Of a stretch of 64,000 nucleotides of DNA, positions 27,557 through 37,241 are shown piece by piece. Source of the DNA: Ectopseudomonas khazarica (GTDB lineage: Bacteria; Pseudomonadota; Gammaproteobacteria; Pseudomonadales; Pseudomonadaceae). The notes under the pieces are model-generated. The model ran no database searches and had not been told where the DNA came from. It saw only the letters and a list, made by a program, of their open reading frames with translations. The stretch is from positions 124,001 through 188,000 of the forward strand of contig NZ_SBHZ01000001.1 in assembly GCF_004521985.1 (NCBI RefSeq). Reading direction: 5' to 3'. The position numbers and the translations under genes were made by a program. Every line of letters begins with the position of its first letter. The stretch's first letter is position 1.

Positions 27557-29415
27557 CTTCTCCTCGTCTGGATCATCCTGCCGACGCCGTCGCCCACCTC
27601 AGCCCCGAGCTGTGGCACAGGGTCAACCGTCTGCTGGTGCGCAAGGCCATCGCCGAGTATGCCCATGAGCAGCTGTTCGACCCGCGCCGGCTGGGCGCAG
27701 CCGAGCGTGAAGGCTGGCAGCGCTACGAGCTGCGGGCAGATACCGAAGGCTGTGTGTACCACTTCGAAGCGCGCACCATGGCCTTGCGCCATTGGCACAT
27801 CGAGCCGGCCAGCATCGAGCGCGTGCTCGATGGCCAGCAGCAGGTGCTCGATGCGCTGACCTTCGTCATCGACTTCAAGCGGACGCTGGGCATCCCGGCG
27901 GACAAGCTGCCGGTGTATCTGGATGAGATCAGCAGCACCCTCTACGGTGCGGCCTTCAAGCACGGCGAACGGGCACTGAGCAGTGCCGAGTTGGCGGATG
28001 CCGACTACCAGACCATCGAGGCGGCGATGATCGAGGGCCATCCCGGCTTCGTTGCCAACAATGGCCGCCTGGGTTTCAACGCCTTCGACTATCACGCCTA
28101 CGCACCGGAAACCGGCTCGCGCTTCGCTATCATCTGGCTCGCGGTACACCGCGACAACGCACATTTCGCCGCCGTGCCGGGGCTGGATCACGAGCAACTG
28201 CTGCGCGACGAGCTGGGCGAAGAGCAACTGCTGGCCTATCGCAAGCAACTGCAGGAGCAGGGGCTGAATAGCGATGACTACCTGCTGATGCCGACGCACC
28301 CCTGGCAGTGGTTCAGCAAGCTGAGCCTGATGTTCGCCGCCGATATCGCCCAGCGCAAGATCGTGCCGCTGGGGCGCAGCAGCGATGAGTACGTGGCCCA
28401 GCAGTCGCTGCGCACCTACTACAACATGTCGCAACCGCAGCGTTGCTACGTGAAGACTTCGCTGTCGATCCTCAACATGGGCTTCATGCGTGGCCTGTCG
28501 CCGTACTACATGGCGGGTACGCCGGCGATCAACGCGTATCTGGATCAGCTGATCAGCAGTGACCCGGTGCTGCAGGCGTACGGTTTCAGCATCCTGCGCG
28601 AGGTCGCGTCGGTCGGTTATCGCAACCGCTACTACGAGGCGGCGCTGGAGACTGACAGCCCGCACAAGAAGATGCTCTCGGCGCTGTGGCGGGAAAGCCC
28701 CGGCAGCCGCCTGCAAGGCGGCGAGCGGCTGATGACCATGGCGGCGCTGTTGCACGTCGACCCGCACGGTCAGGCACTGCTGCCCGAGCTGATCCGCCGC
28801 TCCGGGCTCACCGCGCAGGCCTGGATGCGCCGCTACATGGATGCCTTCCTGCGTCCGCTGATGCACTGCTTCTATGCCCACCACCTGGTGTTCATGCCAC
28901 ATGGCGAGAACCTCATCCTGGTGCTCGACGGCCATGTGCCGGTGCGCGCGATCATGAAGGACATCGCCGAAGAGTCGGCCATCCTCGACAAGGATGCGCA
29001 GATGCCAGTGGGCCTGGAGCGTCTGGCCGTGGACGTGCCGGAGGACTACAAGATCCTCGGCATCTTCATCGATGTGTTCGATGGTGTGTTCCGCCACATG
29101 AGCCAGATTCTCGAAGAGAACCAGTGCATGAGCGAAACCGAGTTCTGGCGTGGTGTCGCCGAGTCGGTGATCGACTATCAGCGTGCGCACCCGGAACTGG
29201 CCGAGCGCTTCGCGCGTTACAACTTCTTCGCGCCGAACTTCCTGCATTCGTGCCTGAACCGTCTGCAGCTGAAGAACAACCTGCAAATGGTCGACCTGGC
29301 CAACCCGGCAGGCAGCCTGATCATGGCCGAGCCGCTGAACAACCCGGTCGCTGCGTTTGCACCTCGCAACGAGCACGAAACGGCACCACGGCGTATCGCC
29401 GAGCTGCAGCGCTAG
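27553..29415 (+). CDS. IucA/IucC-family NIS siderophore synthetase (AlcC-like)
   Basis: A 620-residue ATP-dependent NRPS-independent synthetase that adenylates a carboxylate and condenses it with an amine. Visible family motifs: GHPGFVANNGRLGFNAFDY (about residues 159-177), THPWQWF near residue 252, IVPLGRSSDEYVAQQSLRT, the Ser/Thr-rich KTSLSILNMGFMRG, and MPHGENLILVLDGHV with IMKDIAEES near residue 470, where metal and substrate bind. The C-terminal FhuF-like domain contains HPELAERFARYNFF. Start overlaps the previous stop by 4 bases. With N-hydroxylase and GNAT partners it would oligomerise and cyclise N-hydroxy-N-acyl diamine units, as AlcC and DesD do. Confidence 0.93.
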   Translation: MTSPRLDHPADAVAHLSPELWHRVNRLLVRKAIAEYAHEQLFDPRRLGAAEREGWQRYELRADTEGCVYHFEARTMALRHWHIEPASIERVLDGQQQVLDALTFVIDFKRTLGIPADKLPVYLDEISSTLYGAAFKHGERALSSAELADADYQTIEAAMIEGHPGFVANNGRLGFNAFDYHAYAPETGSRFAIIWLAVHRDNAHFAAVPGLDHEQLLRDELGEEQLLAYRKQLQEQGLNSDDYLLMPTHPWQWFSKLSLMFAADIAQRKIVPLGRSSDEYVAQQSLRTYYNMSQPQRCYVKTSLSILNMGFMRGLSPYYMAGTPAINAYLDQLISSDPVLQAYGFSILREVASVGYRNRYYEAALETDSPHKKMLSALWRESPGSRLQGGERLMTMAALLHVDPHGQALLPELIRRSGLTAQAWMRRYMDAFLRPLMHCFYAHHLVFMPHGENLILVLDGHVPVRAIMKDIAEESAILDKDAQMPVGLERLAVDVPEDYKILGIFIDVFDGVFRHMSQILEENQCMSETEFWRGVAESVIDYQRAHPELAERFARYNFFAPNFLHSCLNRLQLKNNLQMVDLANPAGSLIMAEPLNNPVAAFAPRNEHETAPRRIAELQR

Positions 29416-29578
29416 CTGCTCGCCCCGTCAGGCAACGCCGGCGGGGCAACGATTTCCATGGCCCGGATTGGGTCATAGCCCAGAGCCTGAGGCGTTGCTG
29501 CGCCGACGCGGGCGGGATCGGTACATGCCGTTTTCCGCCAGCCGGTGCCCGCCTTGAGCTCGCTGCAAGGAGCCAAGC

Positions 29579-30763
29579 ATGTACAACCCCAGTCGCACCG
29601 CTCAATTTGCCGCTACGCCCTACGATTTTCGCGCCACTCAGCCGCAGTTGCCGATCCACAGCTACTGCGATCCGGCGATCTACGAATGCGAACAGGAGCT
29701 GATCTTCCGGCACTGTGCCAACTACATCGGCCACGAGAAGATGGTGCCCGAGCTGGGCGACTGGTACGCGCTGCCGCATGAGGAGCACAGCCGCATCCTG
29801 GTGCGCAACGAGCATGGCGTGGAACTGCTGTCCAATGTTTGCCGTCACCGCCAGGCGCTGATGCTTGGCGACTTCAGTCCCGGCAGTGATGCCGACACGG
29901 TGCGCCGTGGCAACCTGCGTACCACCGGTGGTCGCATCATGTGCCCGCTGCACGCCTGGACGTACGACACCAGCGGGCTGATCGTGGGGGCGCCGAAGTT
30001 TCCGGAGAAACCCTGCCGGAACCTGCCGCGCTACCCCCTGCATAACGTCTCCGGCTTCCTGTTCGAAGGGCCACGCGATCCGGTCGCGGACATCGGCGCG
30101 TTGTTTCGTCGTCCGGACATGGACTTCTCCGACTACCAGCTCGATCACGTCGAGATGCACCCGTGCAAGTGCAACTGGAAGACCTTCATCGAGATCTACA
30201 ACGACGACTACCACATCGCCTCGTTCCATCCCGGTCTGCGCCGTTACGTGCGCAGCGAGGGGCTGCAGTGGGATTACGGCGACTGGTACAGCCTGCAGCG
30301 TATCAACGTGAACCCGAACCTCGCACGTGCCGGCACCGATACCTACCGCGCCTGGCACGAAGGCCTGATGGCCGTGCATGGCGATGCCGCACCAGCGTTC
30401 GGCGCGATCTGGGCCAGCTACTACCCGACCCACATGATCGAGGTATTTCCCCACGCTCTGGTGCTTTCCACCGTTTACCCGAAGGGCGTGCACGAGTGCC
30501 TCAACGTCGTCGAGTTCTATTACCCGCAGGCGCTCTGCGAGAACAACCGCGAGCTGGTCGAGGCGCACCGCGCGGCCTACATGGAGACCGCCATCGAAGA
30601 CGACGAGATCGCCGAGCGCACCGATGCCGGCCGGCGGGCGCTCTATCAGCGCGGTATCGATGACAGTGGCCCGTACCAGATACCGCTGGAGGAGGGCATG
30701 CAGCACTTCCATGGCTGGTATCGCCAGGTGATGGGGCAGGCCCTGGCTGCCCAGCACCGTTGA
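29579..30763 (+). CDS. Rieske [2Fe-2S] oxygenase (AlcE-like)
   Basis: A 394-residue Rieske non-heme iron oxygenase alpha-subunit-like protein. The Rieske cluster ligands are visible as C-x-H (NVCRHRQALM, about residue 87) and C-x2-H (IMCPLHAWTYD); the mononuclear iron site lies in IEIYNDDYHIASFHPGLRR with the expected Asp and two His. An AAGGA site precedes the ATG at 29579; the 163 bases before it hold no gene. In alcaligin biosynthesis AlcE is the iron-sulfur protein believed to hydroxylate the putrescine carbon chain. Its presence beside the AlcA/B/C set is the best evidence that the NIS product is a hydroxylated, alcaligin-like dihydroxamate. Confidence 0.9.
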   Translation: MYNPSRTAQFAATPYDFRATQPQLPIHSYCDPAIYECEQELIFRHCANYIGHEKMVPELGDWYALPHEEHSRILVRNEHGVELLSNVCRHRQALMLGDFSPGSDADTVRRGNLRTTGGRIMCPLHAWTYDTSGLIVGAPKFPEKPCRNLPRYPLHNVSGFLFEGPRDPVADIGALFRRPDMDFSDYQLDHVEMHPCKCNWKTFIEIYNDDYHIASFHPGLRRYVRSEGLQWDYGDWYSLQRINVNPNLARAGTDTYRAWHEGLMAVHGDAAPAFGAIWASYYPTHMIEVFPHALVLSTVYPKGVHECLNVVEFYYPQALCENNRELVEAHRAAYMETAIEDDEIAERTDAGRRALYQRGIDDSGPYQIPLEEGMQHFHGWYRQVMGQALAAQHR

Positions 30764-30865
30764 GACATGCAGATCGGAGCGGCATGGAGGTTATTGCGAT
30801 GAACTGAAGTCCCCTTGCGCTGTGCCCACGCTTTATCCAACTCAATCAAGAAAAAGTGTCTGCCC

Positions 30866-33052
30866 ATGAAAACGATGTATCACTCAGAACACCGGGTGCG
30901 CCTGCGCGCTGCCTGCAGTCCCCGCGTACTGGCCATGGCGCTGTGCGTGTTGCCGTTGGCCTGGCCGGTGGTGGCCGCCGAAGTCGATGAGGATGGCGAT
31001 GCGCTGGTGTTGCAGCCCATCAGCGTCACCGGCGTCAACCGGGCGCCGCCGGTCGTCACCGAACAGAGCGACTCCTACACCCTGGGGAGCAGCGGTACGG
31101 CGACCAAGCTCGACCTGACGCCGCGGCAGACGCCGCAGACCATCACCAGCGTGAATCGTCAGCAACTCGACGACTTCAAGCTCGGCAACGCCAACGATGC
31201 CTTGCAGGCGGCGGGCATCGGTGTACAGCGCGTGGAGACCGACCGCACCTACTTCACCGCGCGTGGCCTGGACGTGAACAACTTCCAGATCGACGGCATC
31301 GGCGTACCTTTCTCCTCTGAAGAGCAGATGGGTGACATCGATACCTTCCTCTACGACCGCATCGAGATTCTCAAGGGCGCCAATGGCCTGACCTCCAACC
31401 CCGGCAATCCGTCCGCGACGATCAACTTCGTACGCAAGCGACCGACCCGTGAGACCCAGGCGCAGCTGGGCTTCAGCTATGGCTCCTGGCAGACGCGGCG
31501 CCTCGAGGCCGACGTGTCCGGCTCCCTCAACGACAGCGGTACACTGCGTGGGCGCGCTATCGTCGCCGGGCAGGAGGGCAATTCCTACCTGGATCGTTAC
31601 CAGCCGAGCAAGACGCTGTTCTCCGGCATCCTGGAGGCCGATCTGACCGACAGCAGCACCGCGACCATCGGCTACTCCAAGCAGCGCAACCGGCCGGAAG
31701 GGATCATGTGGAGCGCGTTGTCGCTGTACTACACCAATGGTTCCAAGGTGCATTACGACCGCTCGCACAACACCGCGCCGGACTGGAGCTACTGGGACAC
31801 CGATGACGAGCAGACCTTCGCCGAACTGAAGACCGACTGGGGCGACGGCTGGCAAACCCAGGTGACGCTCAACTACCGCGAGATCGGTTCCGACGCCGAA
31901 ATGCTCATGGCTGGCGGTGTGCCGGATGCCACCACCGGGCTTGGCCTGTACACCTACGGGTCGAAGTTCGATCGTACCGAGCGTCAGCTGCTGGGAGACG
32001 CGTCGGTGAAGGGGCCGTTCGAGCTGTTCGGTCGAACCCATGAGGTGGTCCTGGGCAGCAACTGGTCGCGTACCCGTGCGCACTGGACATCCAGTGACGA
32101 TGCCATCGTCCAGTCGCTGCCACCGGTGTGGGACTACGACGGCGACTACCCGCGTCCGGATTTCGCCAACGTCACCAGCTGGGCCGACTACACCGTCTAC
32201 CGCCGCAGCTACTACGTGGCCGGGCATTTCTCGCTGAGCGACCAGCTGAAGCTGATCACCGGCGTCAACCACACCAACCTCAAGAGCAGCGGTGAGCGCG
32301 TCGGTGAAGGCCATCAGTACGACAAGAACAAGTCGACGCCCTATGTCGGCCTGACGTACGACCTCAACGACAACTACTCGCTGTACACCAGCTACACCGA
32401 GATCTTCAGTCCGCAGTACCAGGTCGATCGCAACCATGCCTTGCTCGAGCCGATCGAAGGCAACAGCATCGAGGGCGGGATCAAGGGTGAGTGGTTCGAC
32501 CGTCGTCTCAATGCCAGCTTCGCGCTGTTCCGCACCAAGCAGGACAACACCCCCGAGTACGCCGGCTTCGATGCGGCGGAGGGCTTCTCCTACTATCAGG
32601 GCGTGGACACCAAGGTCGAAGGCTTTGAAATGACCGTGGCGGGGCAACTGACACCGGGCTGGGAGGCCAGTGCGGGCCTGACGCATCTGTTCTCTCTGCG
32701 CGATGGCGATGGCAGCAGCACGCGCACCTTCATTCCGCAGAACACCCTCTACCTCGCGACCACCTATCGGGTGCCGCAGGTGCAGGGATTGAAGGTGGGG
32801 GGCAGCGTCAACTGGCAGAGCGAGATCTTCCGCGAGCAGGGCACTTCGACGACCGGCGAGACCATCGTCAGCCGTCAGGGCTCCTACGCGGTGGTCAATG
32901 CACTGGCGAGCTATGACATCGACCCGCACTTCAACGTATCGCTCAACGTCAACAACCTGTTCGACCGCAAGTACCTGACCAGCCTGTACTGGGCGCAGTC
33001 GTACTACGCACCGTCGCGCAATGCGACCCTGAGCCTGACCTGGAAGTACTGA
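30866..33052 (+). CDS. TonB-dependent ferric-siderophore receptor
   Basis: A 728-residue outer-membrane receptor. The ATG at 30866 opens a signal peptide (VLAMALCVLPLAWPVVA) ending before AEVDED, then a TonB box-like segment (LQPISVTGVN), the plug domain (TPRQTPQTITSVNRQQLDDF, YDRIEILKGANGL) and a 22-strand barrel ending in LSLTWKY. There is no N-terminal STN signalling extension, so it is a pure transporter and does not talk to a FecR-type anti-sigma factor. It most resembles the FpvA/FhuE/FauA hydroxamate receptors, and position after the Rieske gene parallels fauA after the alcaligin genes. The frame extends upstream to 30815 but that start would precede the signal peptide with charged residues. 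Confidence 0.93.
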   Translation: MKTMYHSEHRVRLRAACSPRVLAMALCVLPLAWPVVAAEVDEDGDALVLQPISVTGVNRAPPVVTEQSDSYTLGSSGTATKLDLTPRQTPQTITSVNRQQLDDFKLGNANDALQAAGIGVQRVETDRTYFTARGLDVNNFQIDGIGVPFSSEEQMGDIDTFLYDRIEILKGANGLTSNPGNPSATINFVRKRPTRETQAQLGFSYGSWQTRRLEADVSGSLNDSGTLRGRAIVAGQEGNSYLDRYQPSKTLFSGILEADLTDSSTATIGYSKQRNRPEGIMWSALSLYYTNGSKVHYDRSHNTAPDWSYWDTDDEQTFAELKTDWGDGWQTQVTLNYREIGSDAEMLMAGGVPDATTGLGLYTYGSKFDRTERQLLGDASVKGPFELFGRTHEVVLGSNWSRTRAHWTSSDDAIVQSLPPVWDYDGDYPRPDFANVTSWADYTVYRRSYYVAGHFSLSDQLKLITGVNHTNLKSSGERVGEGHQYDKNKSTPYVGLTYDLNDNYSLYTSYTEIFSPQYQVDRNHALLEPIEGNSIEGGIKGEWFDRRLNASFALFRTKQDNTPEYAGFDAAEGFSYYQGVDTKVEGFEMTVAGQLTPGWEASAGLTHLFSLRDGDGSSTRTFIPQNTLYLATTYRVPQVQGLKVGGSVNWQSEIFREQGTSTTGETIVSRQGSYAVVNALASYDIDPHFNVSLNVNNLFDRKYLTSLYWAQSYYAPSRNATLSLTWKY

Positions 33053-33063
33053 GTCCCTCCACC

Positions 33064-33089
33064 AGCCCCGCCTGAACCCAGGCGGGGCT
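33064..33089. terminator. Bidirectional rho-independent terminator
   Basis: A perfect 10-bp hairpin, agccccgcct/aggcggggct with a gaaccc loop, followed by ttt, lies between the convergent receptor gene and the binding-protein gene. It can serve both strands. Confidence 0.9.
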
Positions 33090-33091
33090 TT

Positions 33092-33958
33092 CTATTCAGC
33101 CGGCAGCTTCAGCAGCGCTTCGCTGATGGCTTGCGCCAGGTACTGCACGCTGAACACGCCGCCGTGAGTCCAGGTCGCGCGCATGCTGGTCAGGCGCTGC
33201 TGGCGCACGAATGGCATGGCCTGCCACAGCCGTGTGGTGAACAGACGCTCGTGCTGGGCGAAGGGTTCGATGTAGATCACCACGCCATCCTCGATGCTGC
33301 CGAGCTGGGTAACCGGCGCCTGGGTACTGCCCCAGCGGCTGACCGGTACCGCTTGCGCAGGCTGCAGGCCGAGCAGGGTCATGGCGTGCTGCGGTAGCGA
33401 ATTGGGGCCGAAGATGTACACCTGGGTCGCTGACGCGAAGCGGATCAGGGTGACCTTGGGCAGTTCGCCCGCAAAGTGAACGAGCAACTGCTGGCGCAAG
33501 GCGTCGATGCGCTGTTGCATCTGGCGCAGGCGCCGGTTTGCCAGGTCGCTGCGTTGCAGGCGTGCGGCCAGATCCAGATAGTTGCTGCGCTGCAGCTCCA
33601 GGTTGTCCTGTTTCTGGGTGAAGTCGCCATAGCTCAGCACCGGCGCGATGCGCTCGAGGGGCGCGCGTATGTCCTCCAGCAACGGGGTGATCAGGATCAG
33701 CTCGGGGCGCAGCTGCGCCAGCCGTTCCAGATTCGGCTCGGTGCGACTGCCGGCGTTGACCACATCGGCTGGCAGCGTCGGGCGTACCACCCAATCACGA
33801 TAATCCGGAGCATCGGCCACCGTCAGCGGGGTGATACCCAGCTGCAGCAGGTGCTCGGCAGGTTCCCAGCTCAGTGCGGCAATACGCGGCTCGCCCGACA
33901 GGGCCAGTGGCGAGCAGGCGAGCAGGGGCAGGCACAGCAACAGGGTACGGCGCTTCAT
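33092..33958 (-). CDS. Periplasmic iron-siderophore binding protein (FhuD/FecB-like)
   Basis: A 288-residue ABC-importer substrate-binding protein. The ATG at 33958 gives an N-terminal signal sequence (MKRRTLLLCLPLLACSPLAL); Cys15 in LLAC could be a lipobox, though the hydrophobic core is short, or cleavage may be by signal peptidase I. The mature part starts RIAALSWEPAEHLLQLG, then has RPTLPADVVNAG, a long helix linking two lobes (about residues 110-150) and SMRATWTHGG near the C-terminus, the helical-backbone fold of cluster A-II proteins for siderophores. The start overlaps the permease stop (ATGA). The frame is open upstream to 34786 only because it overlaps the permease gene. Confidence 0.9.
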   Translation of the reverse strand: MKRRTLLLCLPLLACSPLALSGEPRIAALSWEPAEHLLQLGITPLTVADAPDYRDWVVRPTLPADVVNAGSRTEPNLERLAQLRPELILITPLLEDIRAPLERIAPVLSYGDFTQKQDNLELQRSNYLDLAARLQRSDLANRRLRQMQQRIDALRQQLLVHFAGELPKVTLIRFASATQVYIFGPNSLPQHAMTLLGLQPAQAVPVSRWGSTQAPVTQLGSIEDGVVIYIEPFAQHERLFTTRLWQAMPFVRQQRLTSMRATWTHGGVFSVQYLAQAISEALLKLPAE

Positions 33959-35979
33959 GACAGGCGTCTGTGCAGCAGAAGAAGGATGAAGTAGCTGCCG
34001 CAGAGTATCGATGCAACGATGCCCAGCGGGATCTGCAGCGGGAATATCAGGTTGCGGCCGATGGCATCGGCCAGCAGCATCAGCAGGCCACCAAGCAACG
34101 CGGCGAGCGGCAGTTGTTGCTGAACGCGCCGCGCACCGAGGGTCGCCGCCATGTGTGGTGCGAGCAGGCCAAGAAAACTCACCGGGCCGACGAGGCTGGT
34201 CACCAGGGCGCAGAGCAGGGCCACCAGCAACAGCAGCGCCAGGCGCGTTGCCGGCACATCCAGACCGCGCCCGTGAGCGATGCCGTCTCCCGCCGTGAGC
34301 AGGTCCAGCGCGCGCTGCCAGAACAGGCTGAGACCGATCAGCAGGCTTACGCCGACCCCCAGCACGCAGGCTTGCAGCGCGCTGACGCGGTAGGTCGAGC
34401 CCGCCAGCCAGCCGAGCAGCGCCAGGGAGTCCGACGACCCCTGGCTGAGTGCCAGTTGCAGCGCAGTGTTGAGCAGGGCCGCGAGCGCCATGCCGACCAG
34501 CACCATCAATCCTGGCGAGTACTGCTGCTTGCGCCCCAGCAGGACCAGCGTCGCCAGGACCAGCAGGCAGCCGATGAACGCGGCAATCGGCGCAAGCAAC
34601 CAGAACAGCGCCTGGCCGAACAGCAGCAGGCTGATCATCACCACCAGCGCTGCGCCGGCGCTCAGGCCAAGAATGTCCGGGCTGGCCAGCGGGTTGTGCA
34701 ACAGGCGCTGCAGCAACACGCCGGCGACGGCCAGGCCTGTGCCGGCGGCTGCCGCACTGAGCAAGCGCGGCCAGCGTAGCGACCACAGCACGTCCGATGG
34801 CCAGGCCAGCTGCCAGCCCTGTGGTTCAAGCTGCAGGCACAGGCCAAGCAGTGCAGTGAGTGCCGTGGCCGATGCCAGCAGCCACCAGGTACGACCGCTG
34901 CAGCGCTCGCGGCCCCGCGGCAGGTCCAGCGACTGCCTGGTTTCCGCAGCGCGCTGCTGCCGGGACAGCCAGAGCAGGGCCGGCGCGCCGACCAGCGCGG
35001 CAACCGCGCCTGTCGGTATCTGCTCGCCCAGCCAGCGGCTGAGCAGCAGCGCCATGGCGTCGCTGGCCAGTAGCACCAGCATGCCCAGCAAGGCGCTGTA
35101 GAGCAGCTCGTCGCGGGCCGTGCGTGCGCCGCACAGATGCGCCAGATTGGGAGCCAGCAGACCGATGAAACCGATCAGGCCGACTGCGGTGATGGCTGCG
35201 GAAGTCATCCACAGTGAGGCGAGAAACAGCGTCAGTAGCGCTGGCCACAGATTCAGCCCGCGCCCCTGGGCGGCAGTGCCGCCCAGCTTGAGCAGCGTCA
35301 GCGCGCGCGGCGCCAGCCAGAGCAGCAACAGCCCCGGCAGCAGTTTGGGCCAGAGCCAGCTGACCCAGGACCAGTCGATCTGCCCCAGGTCGCCCGCGCC
35401 CCAGATGAACAGGCCGCGTGTCTGCTGCTGGTTGAGTATCAGCACGGCAATGGCCAGCGCACCGAGCAGCAGGTTCATGGCCATGCCCGCGAGTATCACC
35501 GGCAAGCCGGCGATGCCATCACGTCCGGCAATCAGCAGGACCAGCCCCACGCTCAGCAGCGCCCCGGCCAGTGCAGCCCAGTGACCTTGCACGGCAGCGA
35601 AGGCGGGGAAGGCCAGGCTGACGACCAGCAGCCCGAGCCAGGCGCCGGACGCGGCACCCAGGGTCATGGGGGATACGAGGCGGTTCTGCGTCAGTTGCTG
35701 CAACAGGCTGCCGGACAGCCCCAGGGCCGCGCCCACCAGCAACGCCATGACCATGCGCGGCAGGCTGGCCAGGTGAAATTGCAAGGCGGTGAAGCTGTCG
35801 CCTTCGGGGAAGTTCAGCGTCCAGTGATCGAGGCTGAGATTGAGGTGCAGCAGGGCAATGAGCAACAGTCCGAGGAGCGTCAGAGCGTAGCGGCAAGCAT
35901 CCGCCTTCAGCGGCCGGCAATCGTCGACCGGGTACTGTGCGCTGTCGACTTCAGCCAAATCGGGGCGCTCTGTTGTCAC
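33955..35979 (-). CDS. Fused FecCD/FhuB-type ferric-siderophore ABC permease
   Basis: A 674-residue permease made of two FecCD domains in one chain, as in FhuB (about 660 residues). The first half contains RMVMALLVGAALGLSGSLLQ and the second RLLSAAAAGTGLAVAGVLLQ; each carries the conserved R(L/M)..A..G..L..GxxxQ start and a late GLIGFIGLLAPNLAHL / GPVSFLGLLAPHMA segment where the ATPase couples. Transcription is reductase, permease, binding protein. The start is GTG at 35979 with no convincing ribosome site; I see no better alternative. No ATPase gene accompanies it in the window. Confidence 0.93.
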   Translation of the reverse strand: MTTERPDLAEVDSAQYPVDDCRPLKADACRYALTLLGLLLIALLHLNLSLDHWTLNFPEGDSFTALQFHLASLPRMVMALLVGAALGLSGSLLQQLTQNRLVSPMTLGAASGAWLGLLVVSLAFPAFAAVQGHWAALAGALLSVGLVLLIAGRDGIAGLPVILAGMAMNLLLGALAIAVLILNQQQTRGLFIWGAGDLGQIDWSWVSWLWPKLLPGLLLLWLAPRALTLLKLGGTAAQGRGLNLWPALLTLFLASLWMTSAAITAVGLIGFIGLLAPNLAHLCGARTARDELLYSALLGMLVLLASDAMALLLSRWLGEQIPTGAVAALVGAPALLWLSRQQRAAETRQSLDLPRGRERCSGRTWWLLASATALTALLGLCLQLEPQGWQLAWPSDVLWSLRWPRLLSAAAAGTGLAVAGVLLQRLLHNPLASPDILGLSAGAALVVMISLLLFGQALFWLLAPIAAFIGCLLVLATLVLLGRKQQYSPGLMVLVGMALAALLNTALQLALSQGSSDSLALLGWLAGSTYRVSALQACVLGVGVSLLIGLSLFWQRALDLLTAGDGIAHGRGLDVPATRLALLLLVALLCALVTSLVGPVSFLGLLAPHMAATLGARRVQQQLPLAALLGGLLMLLADAIGRNLIFPLQIPLGIVASILCGSYFILLLLHRRLS

Positions 35980-36012
35980 GAAGAGGGGCGTGGGCCGAGC
36001 AACGTGCGAGCA

Positions 36013-36762
36013 TCAGCAGACCAGCTCTTCGCGAAAACGCTGCAGGCGCTCGGCGGGTTTCAGTCTTGGACAGCCGGCACAGGGCTCGCCATCGGCGCGA
36101 CGAAAGTGTTGGCAGCAGGCATTGCGCCCCAGTGCCAGGCACTGGCGACCGTCGTCCAGGCTGACTTCGATCAGCGGGCTCTTGCCTGGCAGTCCCAGTG
36201 CTTGCAGCCACTGTTCTTCCAGCTCGCGCAGCTGTGCATTGCCCAGGTTCTGGTGGCGTTGCAGCAGAAGCAGTGCCGCGCGGGCGCAGTCGGCGATCAG
36301 CAGGCGGGCCAGCTTGGGGTAGATGGTGGAGACGCTGTTGAACTCCTCGAGCTGATGTTCCAGCAGGTTCATCAGTCGTTCAGCTGCGTTCTCGACCAGT
36401 TTCCGGTCGCCTGTGCACAGCGCGCAATCAGGCGGAAGGTTGAAACCACCGACGAAGCCCTGCTGGATCGACTGCCCCATTCGCTTCAGGCAGGGCACGC
36501 GGCGCTCCAGGTGAGCGGCCAGCAGGCTGAGGTAGATGGGTTGCCAGATCAGCAGGGTCCAGCAGCGGGTGGACCAGTAGTGTCGCCCGGCCTCGGGGTG
36601 GGCATGCTGCCAGTAGTCATGCAGCGCGGCGATGCGCTCCTGATTGCCCTGGCCTCCGCACAGGAGCTGGTCGCTGCGCACGGGAGCCACGTTGCCGTTC
36701 AAGCCTGGCAGGCAGAGGGCGACGGACTTGAGCAGGGCGTCGAGGTCGGTGGCAGGGTGCAT
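36013..36762 (-). CDS. FhuF-type ferric-siderophore reductase (AHA_1954-like)
   Basis: A 249-residue cytoplasmic [2Fe-2S] reductase that releases iron from an imported siderophore. The decisive motif is at the C-terminus: NACCQHF followed by CAGC, the Cys-Cys-x(about 10)-Cys-x2-Cys cluster ligand set of FhuF. The remainder is helical with GFNLPPDCALC in the middle. It leads the minus-strand uptake operon, 33 bases before the permease, and has a Fur box about 80 bases upstream. The subtype call (the siderophore ferric reductase family named after Aeromonas AHA_1954) is from memory and less certain than the FhuF-like function. Confidence 0.88.
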   Translation of the reverse strand: MHPATDLDALLKSVALCLPGLNGNVAPVRSDQLLCGGQGNQERIAALHDYWQHAHPEAGRHYWSTRCWTLLIWQPIYLSLLAAHLERRVPCLKRMGQSIQQGFVGGFNLPPDCALCTGDRKLVENAAERLMNLLEHQLEEFNSVSTIYPKLARLLIADCARAALLLLQRHQNLGNAQLRELEEQWLQALGLPGKSPLIEVSLDDGRQCLALGRNACCQHFRRADGEPCAGCPRLKPAERLQRFREELVC

Positions 36763-36834
36763 GGCGATCGAATCCGGAAGCTTCGCGAATGGAGCGCGTC
36801 GGTAGAAGCGGCCGGAGTAATTTAGCAGTCAAAT

Positions 36835-36859
36835 ACGAGTGATACAAATTATCATTTGC
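36835..36859 (-). promoter_or_regulatory. Fur box and possible ECF-sigma promoter upstream of the reductase operon
   Basis: On the minus strand GCAAATGATAATTTGTATC is a good Fur site (36842-36860). The same stretch also reads CAAAT-N16-CGT (36835-36858), close to the TAAAT-N16-CGT iron-starvation promoter of PvdS-type sigma factors. The Fur reading is firm; the sigma reading may be chance. Confidence 0.7.
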
Positions 36860-37241
36860 GTGCTTGGTGTGCGTCACGCACAAATAATGCCCTCGCCAGA
36901 TGGGCCTTGGGGCCTGGGCGTACGGGCATTGGCGTTCAGAACACCACGTATTCCGCCTTCCTCGCAATTCTGTTTCATGGCTGCAAGCCCCGAAGTTTCT
37001 GGCGTTAGGTCAGAGCGGAACACCAGAAGCGTCAAGAACATCAGAATTAGGTTCGTCACGTCTCCAGCAGCCCGCTGGGGGTAGGTGCTGCGGGTTGGAA
37101 AGCCGGGGTACGTTTGGGGGTATGCAATGAATATCGAAATACTCAAGGCCAGTTATCACGAGGCCTTGATTGGCTATGCTCGATTCTGGCAGGGCTATCT
37201 GCCAGTCCCCAACGGGCGCGTCGTTTATCTTCCCGTTCCTT
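36860..37241. other. Gene-free spacer
   Basis: Between the Fur box of the reductase operon and the sigma-factor stop codon I see no gene. Short open frames here (for example on the minus strand 36874-37146) lack ribosome sites and recognisable composition. No repeat ends or transposase remnant could be identified. Confidence 0.5.

Noticed and set aside
29416..29578. G/C hairpin gccccg...cggggc after the NIS synthetase as a terminator
   Set aside because: Stem is short and interrupted and no T-run follows; the Rieske gene probably belongs to the same operon.
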